Below, in pieces: positions 1-7,416 of a stretch of 64,000 nt of DNA. A model generated the notes under the pieces. It searched no databases. It was not told where the DNA came from and saw only the letters and a program-made list of their open reading frames with translations. Origin of the DNA: Mangrovimonas sp. TPBH4 (GTDB lineage Bacteria; Bacteroidota; Bacteroidia; Flavobacteriales; Flavobacteriaceae); NCBI RefSeq assembly GCF_001280505.1, contig NZ_LBIO01000050.1, positions 62,001-126,000 on the forward strand, given 5' to 3'. Positions within the stretch are counted from its first letter, which is position 1; each line of letters starts with the position of its first letter. The translations under genes were made by a program, and so were the position numbers.

Positions 1-23
1 TTTATCAATTTTATTGAAACCTC

Positions 24-569
24 CTATCTAAGCCTTATATAGTGATTCTGAGAGAGGCTATTGGTGAATTTTTTAGAGCTTAGGCATTCAAATTGTAATG
101 GCTTGTCAAGATTCGAAAATAAAGGGATGCCTTCTCCCAATAAAATGGGGATGGTGGTAATGATAAGTTCATCGATTAAATCCTCTTTTAAAAAACTTTG
201 GATGAGTTTGCCCCCATCAATGTAAAGACTGTTTATACCCTTTCCATGAAGTTGCTTTAATGCCTCCTTTACTTTGCCTCTTAGCAATTGAACGTGTTCT
301 TGGTAAGGATTGGGAATTGAGTTTAAGGTATTGCTTAATACAAATACAGGTATTTTATAGGGCCAAGGAATGTCAAAACTGCAAACGGTTTCAAAGGTGT
401 TGCGTCCCATAATTATGGCATCTGTCTCGGTCATAAAGGCTTCATAGCCCATATCGTCATTCTCAGGGTTTGGAACATTTTCCAGCCATTCTATTCCTCC
501 GTTCTTATCTGCAATATAGCCATCTAAACTGGTCGCGATATATACACGATTCCTTTTATTCGTATTCAT
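24..569 (-). CDS. Dihydrofolate reductase-like (RibD C-terminal family) protein
   Basis: 181-residue protein of the DHFR/RibD C-terminal domain family, predicted cytosolic NADPH-dependent reductase of unknown substrate. Seen: N-terminal strand VYIATSLDGYIA, the cofactor-loop motif IIMGRNTFE (about residues 53-61), and the C-terminal LYIDGGK ... LIDELIITTIPILLGEGIPLF block typical of the family. An open frame extends upstream to 689, but the family begins just before the first strand. A TACATTTG -7 box on the minus strand at 624-631 lies inside that extension, so I place the start at 569. Single gene, divergent from the next one. It is not a classical folate DHFR: the usual folate-pocket motifs are not evident. 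Confidence 0.85.
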   Translation of the reverse strand: MNTNKRNRVYIATSLDGYIADKNGGIEWLENVPNPENDDMGYEAFMTETDAIIMGRNTFETVCSFDIPWPYKIPVFVLSNTLNSIPNPYQEHVQLLRGKVKEALKQLHGKGINSLYIDGGKLIQSFLKEDLIDELIITTIPILLGEGIPLFSNLDKPLQFECLSSKKFTNSLSQNHYIRLR

Positions 570-623
570 TAAGTTGAATTTTTTCAGTTCCTGAAAGATA
601 TAGTTTTTGTTTGAACATAGAGA

Positions 624-631
624 CAAATGTA
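624..631 (-). promoter_or_regulatory. -7 promoter box for the DHFR-like gene
   Basis: Reads TACATTTG on the minus strand, matching the Bacteroidota TAnnTTTG box. It would start transcription near 619, about 50 bases upstream of the ATG at 569, and argues against the longer upstream frame. No clear -33 TTTG at ideal spacing. Confidence 0.5.
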
Positions 632-677
632 AAGGGCAATTGTTAACAATTTCCGTTGTAAATGAAAGATTTGTGAG

Positions 678-707
678 TTTGTGAAACATTTAAAATCAAT
701 AACTTTA
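678..707 (+). promoter_or_regulatory. Promoter of the T9SS cargo gene
   Basis: TTTG at 678-681, 18-base spacer, TAACTTTA at 700-707 (last base differs from TAnnTTTG). The expected start near 712 leaves a very short leader before the ATG at 722. Confidence 0.5.
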
Positions 708-721
708 GGGTTCTTTGTTTG

Positions 722-1945
722 ATGGCGTGCGTTATGGGGTTAAAGGGGTTGATTAAAATAGCATTTGTTTTTTTGTGGTTTGGAGAGGTGTTTGGGCAAA
801 CAGGTTGCACGGATCCCTTAGCTAATAATTACAATCCTGAAGCCACACAAAATGATGGCAGTTGTACCTATGATACCACTATTGTGAACCCCGCAAGTAG
901 TGTTTCGTTAGATGAGTCCATGAGGGAAACCTCAGGGTTGATATATTGGATGAATTCCTTATGGACCCATAATGACAGCTCAGATTCCAATTTGTATCAA
1001 ATAAACCCCGCAAACGGCCATCTCTTATCAAGTGTCGCGTTAAATTATGTTGAGAATGTCGATTGGGAAGATATCGCGCAGGATGAAAGTTATGTGTATT
1101 TGGGGGATTTTGGTAACAATCTCCATGGAAATCGCACGGACCTTAGAATTATTAGGATAGAAAAAGCTACTATGTTACGAGAGGTTCCTCAATTGGATTT
1201 TATTAATTTCTCCTATGTAGACCAAACTGATTTTACCTCGCAAGAAGTTAATAACACCGACTACGATTGCGAGGCCTTAATTGTGTATGGTGATTATCTT
1301 TTTTTGTTTACCAAGGAATGGGTGAGTAATAGAACCAAGCTTTATAAATTGCCCAAAACTCCGGGGACCTATGTGGCCCAGTTGGAGGATAGCTACGATG
1401 TGGAAGGTATGATAACCGGGGCAGAAATCTATGAGGACATAATTGTGCTTTCAGGTTATACCAATTTGGTCATGCCTTTTCTGTTTTTGTTGTATGATTT
1501 TGATGAGGATGACTTTTTTGGAGGGAATAAGCGTAAGTTGGAATTGAGTTTATTTTTACATCAGGTGGAGGGCATCGCAACTTCAAATGGCTTGAATTAT
1601 TATATCACCAACGAGCAGGTGGCCATTTTGGGAATTGATCCACAGTTACATTCACTGGATCTTACTCCTTACTTAGAAAATTCAACTTTGGGTTTGGAAA
1701 GCCCTAATGTGAAAAACAATTTGGAGATTGTGCCTAATCCGGGAACGTCTAAAGTAGAAGTCATGGGGTTGGAAAATAATTACCCCATCACATTTCAAAT
1801 TGTAGATATGATGGGGCAAGTACTTCAAAAAGGGGAGTTGGAATTACAACAACCTTTTATTGATATTTCCGAATTGAGTGTGGGTGTCTATGTGCTAATG
1901 TTTCCTAAATCAAATAAGCAGTCTCAACTTTTGGTCAAGAAATAG
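722..1945 (+). CDS. Secreted protein with T9SS type A sorting domain
   Basis: About 407 residues, predicted to be exported and then passed to the type IX secretion system. Seen: hydrophobic signal peptide ending near VFGQ; a short Cys-containing motif (GCTDPLANNYNPEA, then NDGSCTY) that recurs in flavobacterial surface proteins; a central region with repeated strand patterns resembling a beta-propeller or SdiA-regulated-type fold; and a C-terminal domain starting VPNPGTSKVEV and ending SQLLVKK, with GVYVL, typical of T9SS type A sorting. The start could be the ATG at 722 or 734; both keep the signal peptide. It ends 4 bases from the tail of hutF, which points the other way. The cargo function is unknown. 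Confidence 0.8.
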   Translation: MACVMGLKGLIKIAFVFLWFGEVFGQTGCTDPLANNYNPEATQNDGSCTYDTTIVNPASSVSLDESMRETSGLIYWMNSLWTHNDSSDSNLYQINPANGHLLSSVALNYVENVDWEDIAQDESYVYLGDFGNNLHGNRTDLRIIRIEKATMLREVPQLDFINFSYVDQTDFTSQEVNNTDYDCEALIVYGDYLFLFTKEWVSNRTKLYKLPKTPGTYVAQLEDSYDVEGMITGAEIYEDIIVLSGYTNLVMPFLFLLYDFDEDDFFGGNKRKLELSLFLHQVEGIATSNGLNYYITNEQVAILGIDPQLHSLDLTPYLENSTLGLESPNVKNNLEIVPNPGTSKVEVMGLENNYPITFQIVDMMGQVLQKGELELQQPFIDISELSVGVYVLMFPKSNKQSQLLVKK

Positions 1946-1949
1946 TTAA

Positions 1950-3326
1950 TTATATTCTCGAACCAAGTTCCTTCATGGTGTTGACAAATCTAGATGAAAT
2001 GGCTTCTAAATTGTTATGAATACCTTGTTTTGCAACCCATTTTCCATTGATGATCGTTCCCAAAATATTCGATGCATCAGTCGTGTACACAAAGGTATTG
2101 CACAGGTGTTTTGTAGAAGCCGTGGCAACTAATGGTGATTTTACATCCATAACTACCGCATCAAAAGATTGTCCTACTTTAAAAAAGTTGTCTAGATGTT
2201 CTCCCATGGCTCTTTTACCAGCTTTCCAAGCCATTTCAATAGCATTAAATCCGCTGTCTCCGGCGTTTGGTTGGAAATAGGTATTGCGTTTATGGGTGGT
2301 TAAACGTTGTCCATAGTCTAAAATACGAAGTTCCTCAAAGGGATTCAATCCTACGTGGCTGTCGGTACCAATACTCCATTGACCATTCAAATTTTTAAAA
2401 TCGTTGAATCGGAAAAGACCATCTCCTAAATTACCTTCTGTGGAAGGGCAAAGCACTACATTGGCTTTTGTTTGGGCAATGCCGGCAACTTCATGATCGT
2501 TTAAATGTGTGGCATGTACCAAATGGAAATTTTCGGTCATTGAGCAGTTGTCTAAAAGCCATTCCACAGGACGTTTTCCGTGAAATGCCATGCAATCCTC
2601 AATTTCTTTCAACTGTTCAGACACATGGATGTGAAAAGGCAAATCGTTGTTGTAATTCTTGCCAACACTGATAATATCATTTGGGTCTACAGCTCTTAAG
2701 GAGTGAATTCCTATTCCTAAGGACGCGTTTTTGTATGTTTTGGTAGCTTGGTTGGAGCTTTCCAAAAGTTTATAATAGTCTTCAATAGTTGGAGAAATAA
2801 AGCGTTTTTGTTTGTCTTCAGCAGGGGTTCCAAAGCCACCTTTTTGATAAAACATTGGCACTAAAGTAATGTTGATGCCTGCTCTTTCGGCCGCAGCAAT
2901 AAGTCGCTCACCATGTTCTGCCAAATTGGAATAGGGCATACCATTGATGTCGTGGTGTAAATAGTGAAATTCTGCAACGGCGGTATACCCATGACGAACC
3001 ATTTCGGCATACAACATCGCAGCAATATCTTCTAAATGTTGAGGAGACATGCTTAGGGCCAAATTATACATAGCCGTTCTCCAACTCCAAAAATCGTCAG
3101 GGACTCCGGTGCCTTCATGGAGCTCGGCCAAACCCGCCATGGCATATTGAAAGGCGTGGGAGTGGGCGTTTTGAAATCCAGGTAGGGCATAACCGTTCAC
3201 GTTTTCTCCTTCTGCAGTAGCTTCGGAAGAAATGGATTCAATAATTCCTTGGTCATCAACCGTGACAGCTGCATTTTCAAGCCAACCATCATTGGTCAAT
3301 AATCCTTTAAAAATATATGTGGGCAT
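1950..3326 (-). CDS. hutF: Formimidoylglutamate deiminase HutF
   Basis: 458-residue amidohydrolase that converts N-formimidoyl-L-glutamate to N-formyl-L-glutamate plus ammonia in histidine degradation. Seen: metal-binding HSH at residues 55-57 (in PGFQNAHSHAFQ), HIH at 232-234, HATH at 271-274 and GTDSH with Asp322, the order expected in the superfamily. Length matches the HutF family. Its ATG overlaps the stop codon of hutG by one base (TAATG), so the two are probably translationally coupled with hutG translated first. hutH, hutU and hutI are not in the window. Confidence 0.93.
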   Translation of the reverse strand: MPTYIFKGLLTNDGWLENAAVTVDDQGIIESISSEATAEGENVNGYALPGFQNAHSHAFQYAMAGLAELHEGTGVPDDFWSWRTAMYNLALSMSPQHLEDIAAMLYAEMVRHGYTAVAEFHYLHHDINGMPYSNLAEHGERLIAAAERAGINITLVPMFYQKGGFGTPAEDKQKRFISPTIEDYYKLLESSNQATKTYKNASLGIGIHSLRAVDPNDIISVGKNYNNDLPFHIHVSEQLKEIEDCMAFHGKRPVEWLLDNCSMTENFHLVHATHLNDHEVAGIAQTKANVVLCPSTEGNLGDGLFRFNDFKNLNGQWSIGTDSHVGLNPFEELRILDYGQRLTTHKRNTYFQPNAGDSGFNAIEMAWKAGKRAMGEHLDNFFKVGQSFDAVVMDVKSPLVATASTKHLCNTFVYTTDASNILGTIINGKWVAKQGIHNNLEAISSRFVNTMKELGSRI

Positions 3327-4117
3327 TAGAGTGTGTTTATAAGATTTTCAAATAATAGTTTTAAGGTTGCTCTTGTGGCATTGGCACGTTCTTCATGATA
3401 CTTGGTCTCGCTGTTGTCCATGTAGTTGGTCTTGGCCATTTCCAATTGAAGGGCGTGAATGTTATTGGCAGGATCTCCAAAGGAGCGGGTAATATGTCCA
3501 CCTTTAAATGGGTGGTTGTGCTCCAAATCTTTATTGGCCGTTTTCAAGGCGTTCATGGCAGTTTCTATGATGGTTTTGGAAGCTGAAGTTTCATCATTGT
3601 CTCCTAAAATTAAATCTGGAAAAGCCTCTTTTCTAATGCCTGGAACTACTTTCCTTATGGAATGGGCGTCAAAAAACAGGGCTTTACCGAATTTTTGCTT
3701 CGTGTCTTCTAATAAATTAGCTATTTTTTGATGATAAGGACGATAGTAATTTTCAATTCTATAGGCGATGTCTTCCTGAGTAGGTAATTCACCTTGATAC
3801 AAAGGATCTCCATTGAAATTGGTGGTGGTTACCAAACCTGTAATTACACGACCATCATTATAAAGCGGTTTGCTTTCAGGGGTTCTGTTAAGGTCAATGA
3901 CCCAACGGCTATAGTTTGCCGTAATCATAGTGATACCCATGGAAGGAGCAAAGTCGTATAATTTGTCAATAAACCAATCGGTGTCATCTGGATTATTGGC
4001 TTTTTCTGGATATAATTTTGAGGCAATATCTTCTGGGAAAAATGTTCCAGAGTGTGGTGAGCTAATGATGATAGGAACCTGCTCCGCCGTAGGTTCGATA
4101 ATATTATAAAGTGTCAT
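3326..4117 (-). CDS. hutG: N-formylglutamate amidohydrolase
   Basis: 263-residue enzyme releasing formate from N-formyl-L-glutamate to give glutamate, the step after HutF. Seen: SPHSG at residues 20-24, the DLNR motif, FFDAHS with a probable metal-binding His, and FKGGHITRSFG followed by LQLEM near the C terminus, all diagnostic of the FGase family. The open frame continues to 4234, but homology begins at MTLYNIIEP and a -7 box sits at 4147-4154, so I use 4117. Promoter-proximal gene of a two-gene operon with hutF. Confidence 0.9.
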   Translation of the reverse strand: MTLYNIIEPTAEQVPIIISSPHSGTFFPEDIASKLYPEKANNPDDTDWFIDKLYDFAPSMGITMITANYSRWVIDLNRTPESKPLYNDGRVITGLVTTTNFNGDPLYQGELPTQEDIAYRIENYYRPYHQKIANLLEDTKQKFGKALFFDAHSIRKVVPGIRKEAFPDLILGDNDETSASKTIIETAMNALKTANKDLEHNHPFKGGHITRSFGDPANNIHALQLEMAKTNYMDNSETKYHEERANATRATLKLLFENLINTL

Positions 4118-4146
4118 AAAAATGAGATCGTTGTCATTTGGAGATA

Positions 4147-4154
4147 CAAAAATA
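4147..4154 (-). promoter_or_regulatory. -7 box of the hutG-hutF operon
   Basis: TATTTTTG on the minus strand, about 30 bases before the hutG ATG. The -33 element is not clear. It lies back to back with the era promoter. Confidence 0.5.
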
Positions 4155-4169
4155 CAAGTAATGGTGGAA

Positions 4170-4204
4170 TTTGGCGAAATAAACAGTGGAAGGTCGTAAC
4201 TTTG
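4170..4204 (+). promoter_or_regulatory. era promoter
   Basis: TTTG at 4170-4173, 23-base spacer, TAACTTTG at 4197-4204. It supports starting Era at the ATG 4229 rather than at the TTG 4202, which lies inside the -7 box. Confidence 0.55.
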
Positions 4205-4228
4205 CCAAATAATTATTACATTGATAAG

Positions 4229-5110
4229 ATGCATAAAGCAGGTTTTGTAAATATCATAGGAAATCCAAATGTGGGGAAGTCTACCCTCATGAATGCCTTT
4301 ATAGGAGAGAAATTGTCAATTATCACTTCCAAGGCGCAAACTACAAGACACCGTATTTTAGGGATTGTAAATGGGGATGATTTTCAGGTGGTGTTGTCGG
4401 ACACGCCGGGAATCATTAAACCTGCCTATGAGTTGCAGGAATCCATGATGGATTTTGTGAAGTCCGCTTTCGAAGATGCCGATGTGCTTTTGTATATGGT
4501 GGAAATTGGCGAGCGTGAATTGAAAGATGAAGCCTTTTTCAAAAAAATACAATCCTCAAGCATTCCTGTATTGTTATTACTGAACAAAATTGATAAGTCC
4601 GATCAAGGGCAATTGGAAGAACAGGTGCAATTGTGGGCCGAAAAGGTGTCAAATGCGGAAATCTATCCTATTTCGGCATTGGAAGGTTTTCAGGTGAAGG
4701 AGGTCTTCGATCGTATCATTGAATTGTTACCAGAATCACCACCGTTTTATCCAAAAGATCAGTTGACTGATAAACCGGAACGTTTCTTTGTGAATGAAAC
4801 CATTCGTGAGAAAATTTTACTTCACTATAAAAAAGAAGTGCCTTATGCGGTTGAAATTGATACGGAAGAATTCTTCGAAGATGAGGATATCATCAGGATG
4901 CGTTCTGTAATCATGGTAGAGCGCGATACCCAAAAAGGAATTATCATCGGGCACAAAGGATCGGCACTTAAGCGAGTGGGTATAGAGGCTAGAAAGGATT
5001 TGGAGAAGTTTTTCGGGAAACAGGTACATCTGGAACTATATGTGAAAGTGAATAAAAACTGGAGGACTAACCAAAAGCAGCTCAAGCGTTTTGGATATAA
5101 TCAGAAATAA
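4229..5110 (+). CDS. era: GTPase Era
   Basis: 293-residue GTPase that binds 16S rRNA and acts in 30S subunit maturation, cytosolic and partly membrane associated. Seen: G1 GNPNVGKS at residues 11-18, the switch region with TTRH, G3 DTPG, G4 NKID, and a C-terminal KH domain with the GHKG turn (IIGHKGSALKRVG). Length is normal for Era. A frame open from TTG 4202 would add nine residues but includes the -7 box; ATG 4229 gives the usual Era N terminus (HKAGFVNIIG). Followed by an intrinsic terminator, then by der. Confidence 0.97.
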   Translation: MHKAGFVNIIGNPNVGKSTLMNAFIGEKLSIITSKAQTTRHRILGIVNGDDFQVVLSDTPGIIKPAYELQESMMDFVKSAFEDADVLLYMVEIGERELKDEAFFKKIQSSSIPVLLLLNKIDKSDQGQLEEQVQLWAEKVSNAEIYPISALEGFQVKEVFDRIIELLPESPPFYPKDQLTDKPERFFVNETIREKILLHYKKEVPYAVEIDTEEFFEDEDIIRMRSVIMVERDTQKGIIIGHKGSALKRVGIEARKDLEKFFGKQVHLELYVKVNKNWRTNQKQLKRFGYNQK

Positions 5111-5115
5111 ATAAA

Positions 5116-5140
5116 CAGCACTTTAGGGTGCTTTTTTTTA
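5116..5140 (+). terminator. Intrinsic terminator after era
   Basis: Stem AGCAC (5117-5121) with GTGCT (5128-5132), six-base loop, then a run of seven T. Confidence 0.75.
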
Positions 5141-5190
5141 TAGTTTTAAAAACCTACAAAATATCATAGCAAAAACTGTTAATTTAATAG

Positions 5191-5198
5191 TATCTTTG
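5191..5198 (+). promoter_or_regulatory. -7 box of der
   Basis: TATCTTTG, 19 bases before the der ATG at 5218; leader of about 14 bases. No convincing -33 element. Confidence 0.5.
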
Positions 5199-5217
5199 CA
5201 AACTTAAATTTTTACAA

Positions 5218-6525
5218 ATGAGTAATATAGTAGCCATAGTAGGACGTCCAAATGTTGGAAAATCAACGTTTTTTAATCGTCTGATTCAGCGTAGAGAAGC
5301 TATTGTTGATGCCGTAAGTGGTGTGACAAGAGATAGGCATTATGGAAAAACGGATTGGAACGGTAGAGAGTTTTCGCTAATCGACACTGGTGGTTACGTT
5401 GTAGGGAGTGATGATATTTTTGAGGCTGAAATTGACAGACAGGTAGAATTGGCCATTGATGAGGCTGATGCCATCATTTTCATGGTTGATGTAGAATCTG
5501 GAATTACGGGGATGGATGAAGACGTGGCCAATTTGTTGCGTCGTGTGGACAAGCCTGTGTTTTTAGCCGTAAATAAAGTTGATAATAACAAGCGCGCCGA
5601 AGATGCTGTTGAGTTTTATGCTCTAGGTTTAGGTGACTATTATACTATTGCCAGTATCAACGGTAGCGGAACTGGTGATTTGTTGGATGCTGTTGTAGCA
5701 GCACTTCCTGAAAAAGAAGAAGTGTTAGAGGAAGATGAGTTGCCGCGTTTTGCTGTGGTTGGAAGACCAAATGCGGGAAAGTCGTCGTTTATCAATGCTT
5801 TGATAGGCGAGGATCGTTACATCGTAACCGATATTGCAGGAACTACTAGGGATGCCATTGATACCAAATACAACCGTTTTGGTTTTGAATTTAACTTGGT
5901 GGATACCGCTGGTATTAGAAGAAAATCCAAGGTTAAGGAAGATTTGGAGTTTTATTCAGTGATGCGAAGTATTCGTGCTATTGAGCATTGCGATGTGTGT
6001 TTGTTGGTATTGGATGCTACCAGAGGATTTGACGGTCAGGTGCAAAATATCTTTTGGTTGGCAGAACGCAACCGTAAAGGAATCGTGATCTTGGTTAACA
6101 AGTGGGATTTGGTTGAAAAGGACACTAAAACAGTCAAAGAATTTGAGCGTGTTATCAGAAAGGAAATAGAACCTTTTACAGATGTGCCAATTGTGTTCAT
6201 TTCTGTTTTGAACAAACAACGTATTTTTAAAGCCATTGAAACGGCGGTTGAGGTTTATAACAACCGTTCCAAAAAAATTAAAACAAGTAAGCTGAATGAA
6301 GTGTTGTTGCCAATTATAGAGCACACACCACCTCCTGCTTACAAAGGAAAATATGTTAAGATTAAATACATCATGCAGTTGCCAACGCCGCAACCGCAAT
6401 TTGCATTTTTCTGTAACTTACCGCAATATGTAAAGCCTCCTTACAAACGCTTTTTGGAAAATCAGCTGCGTGAGCATTTCGATTTTCATGGGGTGCCGGT
6501 AACGGTTTACATGCGTAAAAAATAA
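5218..6525 (+). CDS. der: Ribosome biogenesis GTPase Der (EngA)
   Basis: 435-residue double-GTPase for 50S subunit maturation. Seen: two G domains in tandem, with P loops GRPNVGKS (residues 8-15) and GRPNAGKS (about 181-188), DTGG and DTAG G3 motifs, NKVD and NKWD G4 motifs, and a C-terminal KH-like domain ending in YMRKK. Length and order are those of the family. It has its own -7 box and follows the era terminator, so era and der are adjacent but probably separately transcribed. Confidence 0.97.
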   Translation: MSNIVAIVGRPNVGKSTFFNRLIQRREAIVDAVSGVTRDRHYGKTDWNGREFSLIDTGGYVVGSDDIFEAEIDRQVELAIDEADAIIFMVDVESGITGMDEDVANLLRRVDKPVFLAVNKVDNNKRAEDAVEFYALGLGDYYTIASINGSGTGDLLDAVVAALPEKEEVLEEDELPRFAVVGRPNAGKSSFINALIGEDRYIVTDIAGTTRDAIDTKYNRFGFEFNLVDTAGIRRKSKVKEDLEFYSVMRSIRAIEHCDVCLLVLDATRGFDGQVQNIFWLAERNRKGIVILVNKWDLVEKDTKTVKEFERVIRKEIEPFTDVPIVFISVLNKQRIFKAIETAVEVYNNRSKKIKTSKLNEVLLPIIEHTPPPAYKGKYVKIKYIMQLPTPQPQFAFFCNLPQYVKPPYKRFLENQLREHFDFHGVPVTVYMRKK

Positions 6526-6547
6526 CAAGTTTTTAGCGTTATAGATT

Positions 6548-6574
6548 AATTTACACCGAATTAAGGTGTAAATT
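6548..6574 (+). repeat. Dyad AATTTACACC/GGTGTAAATT after der
   Basis: Perfect 10-base inverted repeat with a 7-base loop, followed by only a weak T-rich stretch (ATTTTGG). It could terminate der transcription. Its half-site AATTTACA recurs in the dyad at 6619-6641, so it could instead be an operator for the downstream XRE regulator. Confidence 0.55.
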
Positions 6575-6618
6575 ATTTTGGACTTAATGTCAATTATATT
6601 TTACTTTTTGATAAAAAT

Positions 6619-6641
6619 AATTTACATTTATGATGTAATTT
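6619..6641 (+). promoter_or_regulatory. Dyad AATTTACA/TGTAATTT before the membrane/XRE module
   Basis: AATTTACA (6619-6626) and TGTAATTT (6634-6641) form an imperfect palindrome with a 7-base spacer, ending 14 bases before the ATG at 6656. Position and sharing of the half-site with 6548-6574 suggest an operator of the XRE protein encoded at 7119-7319. This is inference. Confidence 0.35.
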
Positions 6642-6655
6642 TAAATAATTAAGTC

Positions 6656-7129
6656 ATGGAAGCAAATTATTTATTGCCTCATCGGTTTAAAACCATAGGC
6701 TGGATCCTGTTAATTGTCGGCCTTATTATCGGGGGTGTGTTATTGTGGTTTGGATATGAATCAAATCTATTGACGGTCAAAGTACTTTCTATCTACAACG
6801 AGGATTCTATTCTTAATGAGACTAAAGGCTTTTTTAAATTGGTTGATAATAGTATTGTCGATGAATTGGCGGCATTAATGATTATTGTCGGAGGCTTGTT
6901 TGTGGGCTTTTCAAGAGAAACGATTGAGGATGAATTCATCTATAAATTGCGAAGTGAATCTTTGGTATGGGCTGTTGTTTTTAATTTCGTCATCTTGATT
7001 TTTGCCATATTGTTTGTCTACAATTTTACATTCTTTCACGTGCTGGTGTTCAATATGTTTACACCGCTAATCTTTTTTATTGTTCGCTTTAATTTCCTAA
7101 AGCATAAATCGGTGGATTATGAAGAATAA
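6656..7129 (+). CDS. Four-helix membrane protein paired with an XRE regulator
   Basis: 157 residues, family not recognised. Four hydrophobic segments are visible at about residues 12-33, 70-86, 103-123 and 127-146, with a soluble stretch of about 35 residues between the first and second, so it is an integral inner-membrane protein. The 3' end overlaps the start of the XRE-type regulator by 11 bases, indicating one transcript and probable coupling. Small multi-spanning proteins followed by short XRE regulators of this type recur in bacteria (for example DUF2975- or DUF2178-type pairs); whether this one belongs to those families needs a profile search. No function is assigned. Confidence 0.8.
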   Translation: MEANYLLPHRFKTIGWILLIVGLIIGGVLLWFGYESNLLTVKVLSIYNEDSILNETKGFFKLVDNSIVDELAALMIIVGGLFVGFSRETIEDEFIYKLRSESLVWAVVFNFVILIFAILFVYNFTFFHVLVFNMFTPLIFFIVRFNFLKHKSVDYEE

Positions 7130-7319
7130 CATCAAAGTAGAACGAGCAAGACATAACATGACCCAATCCGATTTGGCTAGAGCCATAGGTGTGAGCAGGC
7201 AGTCTATTAATGCCATAGAGCAAAGTAAATATGTGCCTTCTGCGGTATTGGCCCTTAAAATTGCAAAACTGTTTAAAGTACCTTTTGAGGAATTGTTCTT
7301 TTTGGAAGAAGGTGAATAG
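7119..7319 (+). CDS. Short XRE-family HTH transcriptional regulator
   Basis: 66 residues, almost entirely one Cro/CI-type helix-turn-helix domain: KVERARHNMTQSDLARAIGV, then SRQSINAIE as recognition helix and the tail LAKLFKVPFEELF-like ending. No ligand or oligomerisation domain is present. It overlaps the upstream membrane-protein gene by 11 bases. Proteins of this size and motif usually bind the promoter of their own two-gene operon; the dyads upstream of 6656 are candidate sites. Family is certain, target is inferred. Confidence 0.9.
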   Translation: MKNNIKVERARHNMTQSDLARAIGVSRQSINAIEQSKYVPSAVLALKIAKLFKVPFEELFFLEEGE

Positions 7320-7416
7320 TATTTTGATTTGTTAAAAAAATAAGAAAATACATACGAAATTAAGCGGGTATTCGTTTCTTTAACAAATCAACTAATCATC
7401 AATCAAAAACCAATCA

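Noticed and set aside
24..689. Longer DHFR-like protein of 221 residues
   Set aside because: The extra 40 residues lack family similarity and contain the promoter box on the same strand.
4202..4228. TTG start for Era
   Set aside because: It lies inside the -7 box; ATG 4229 gives the usual N terminus.
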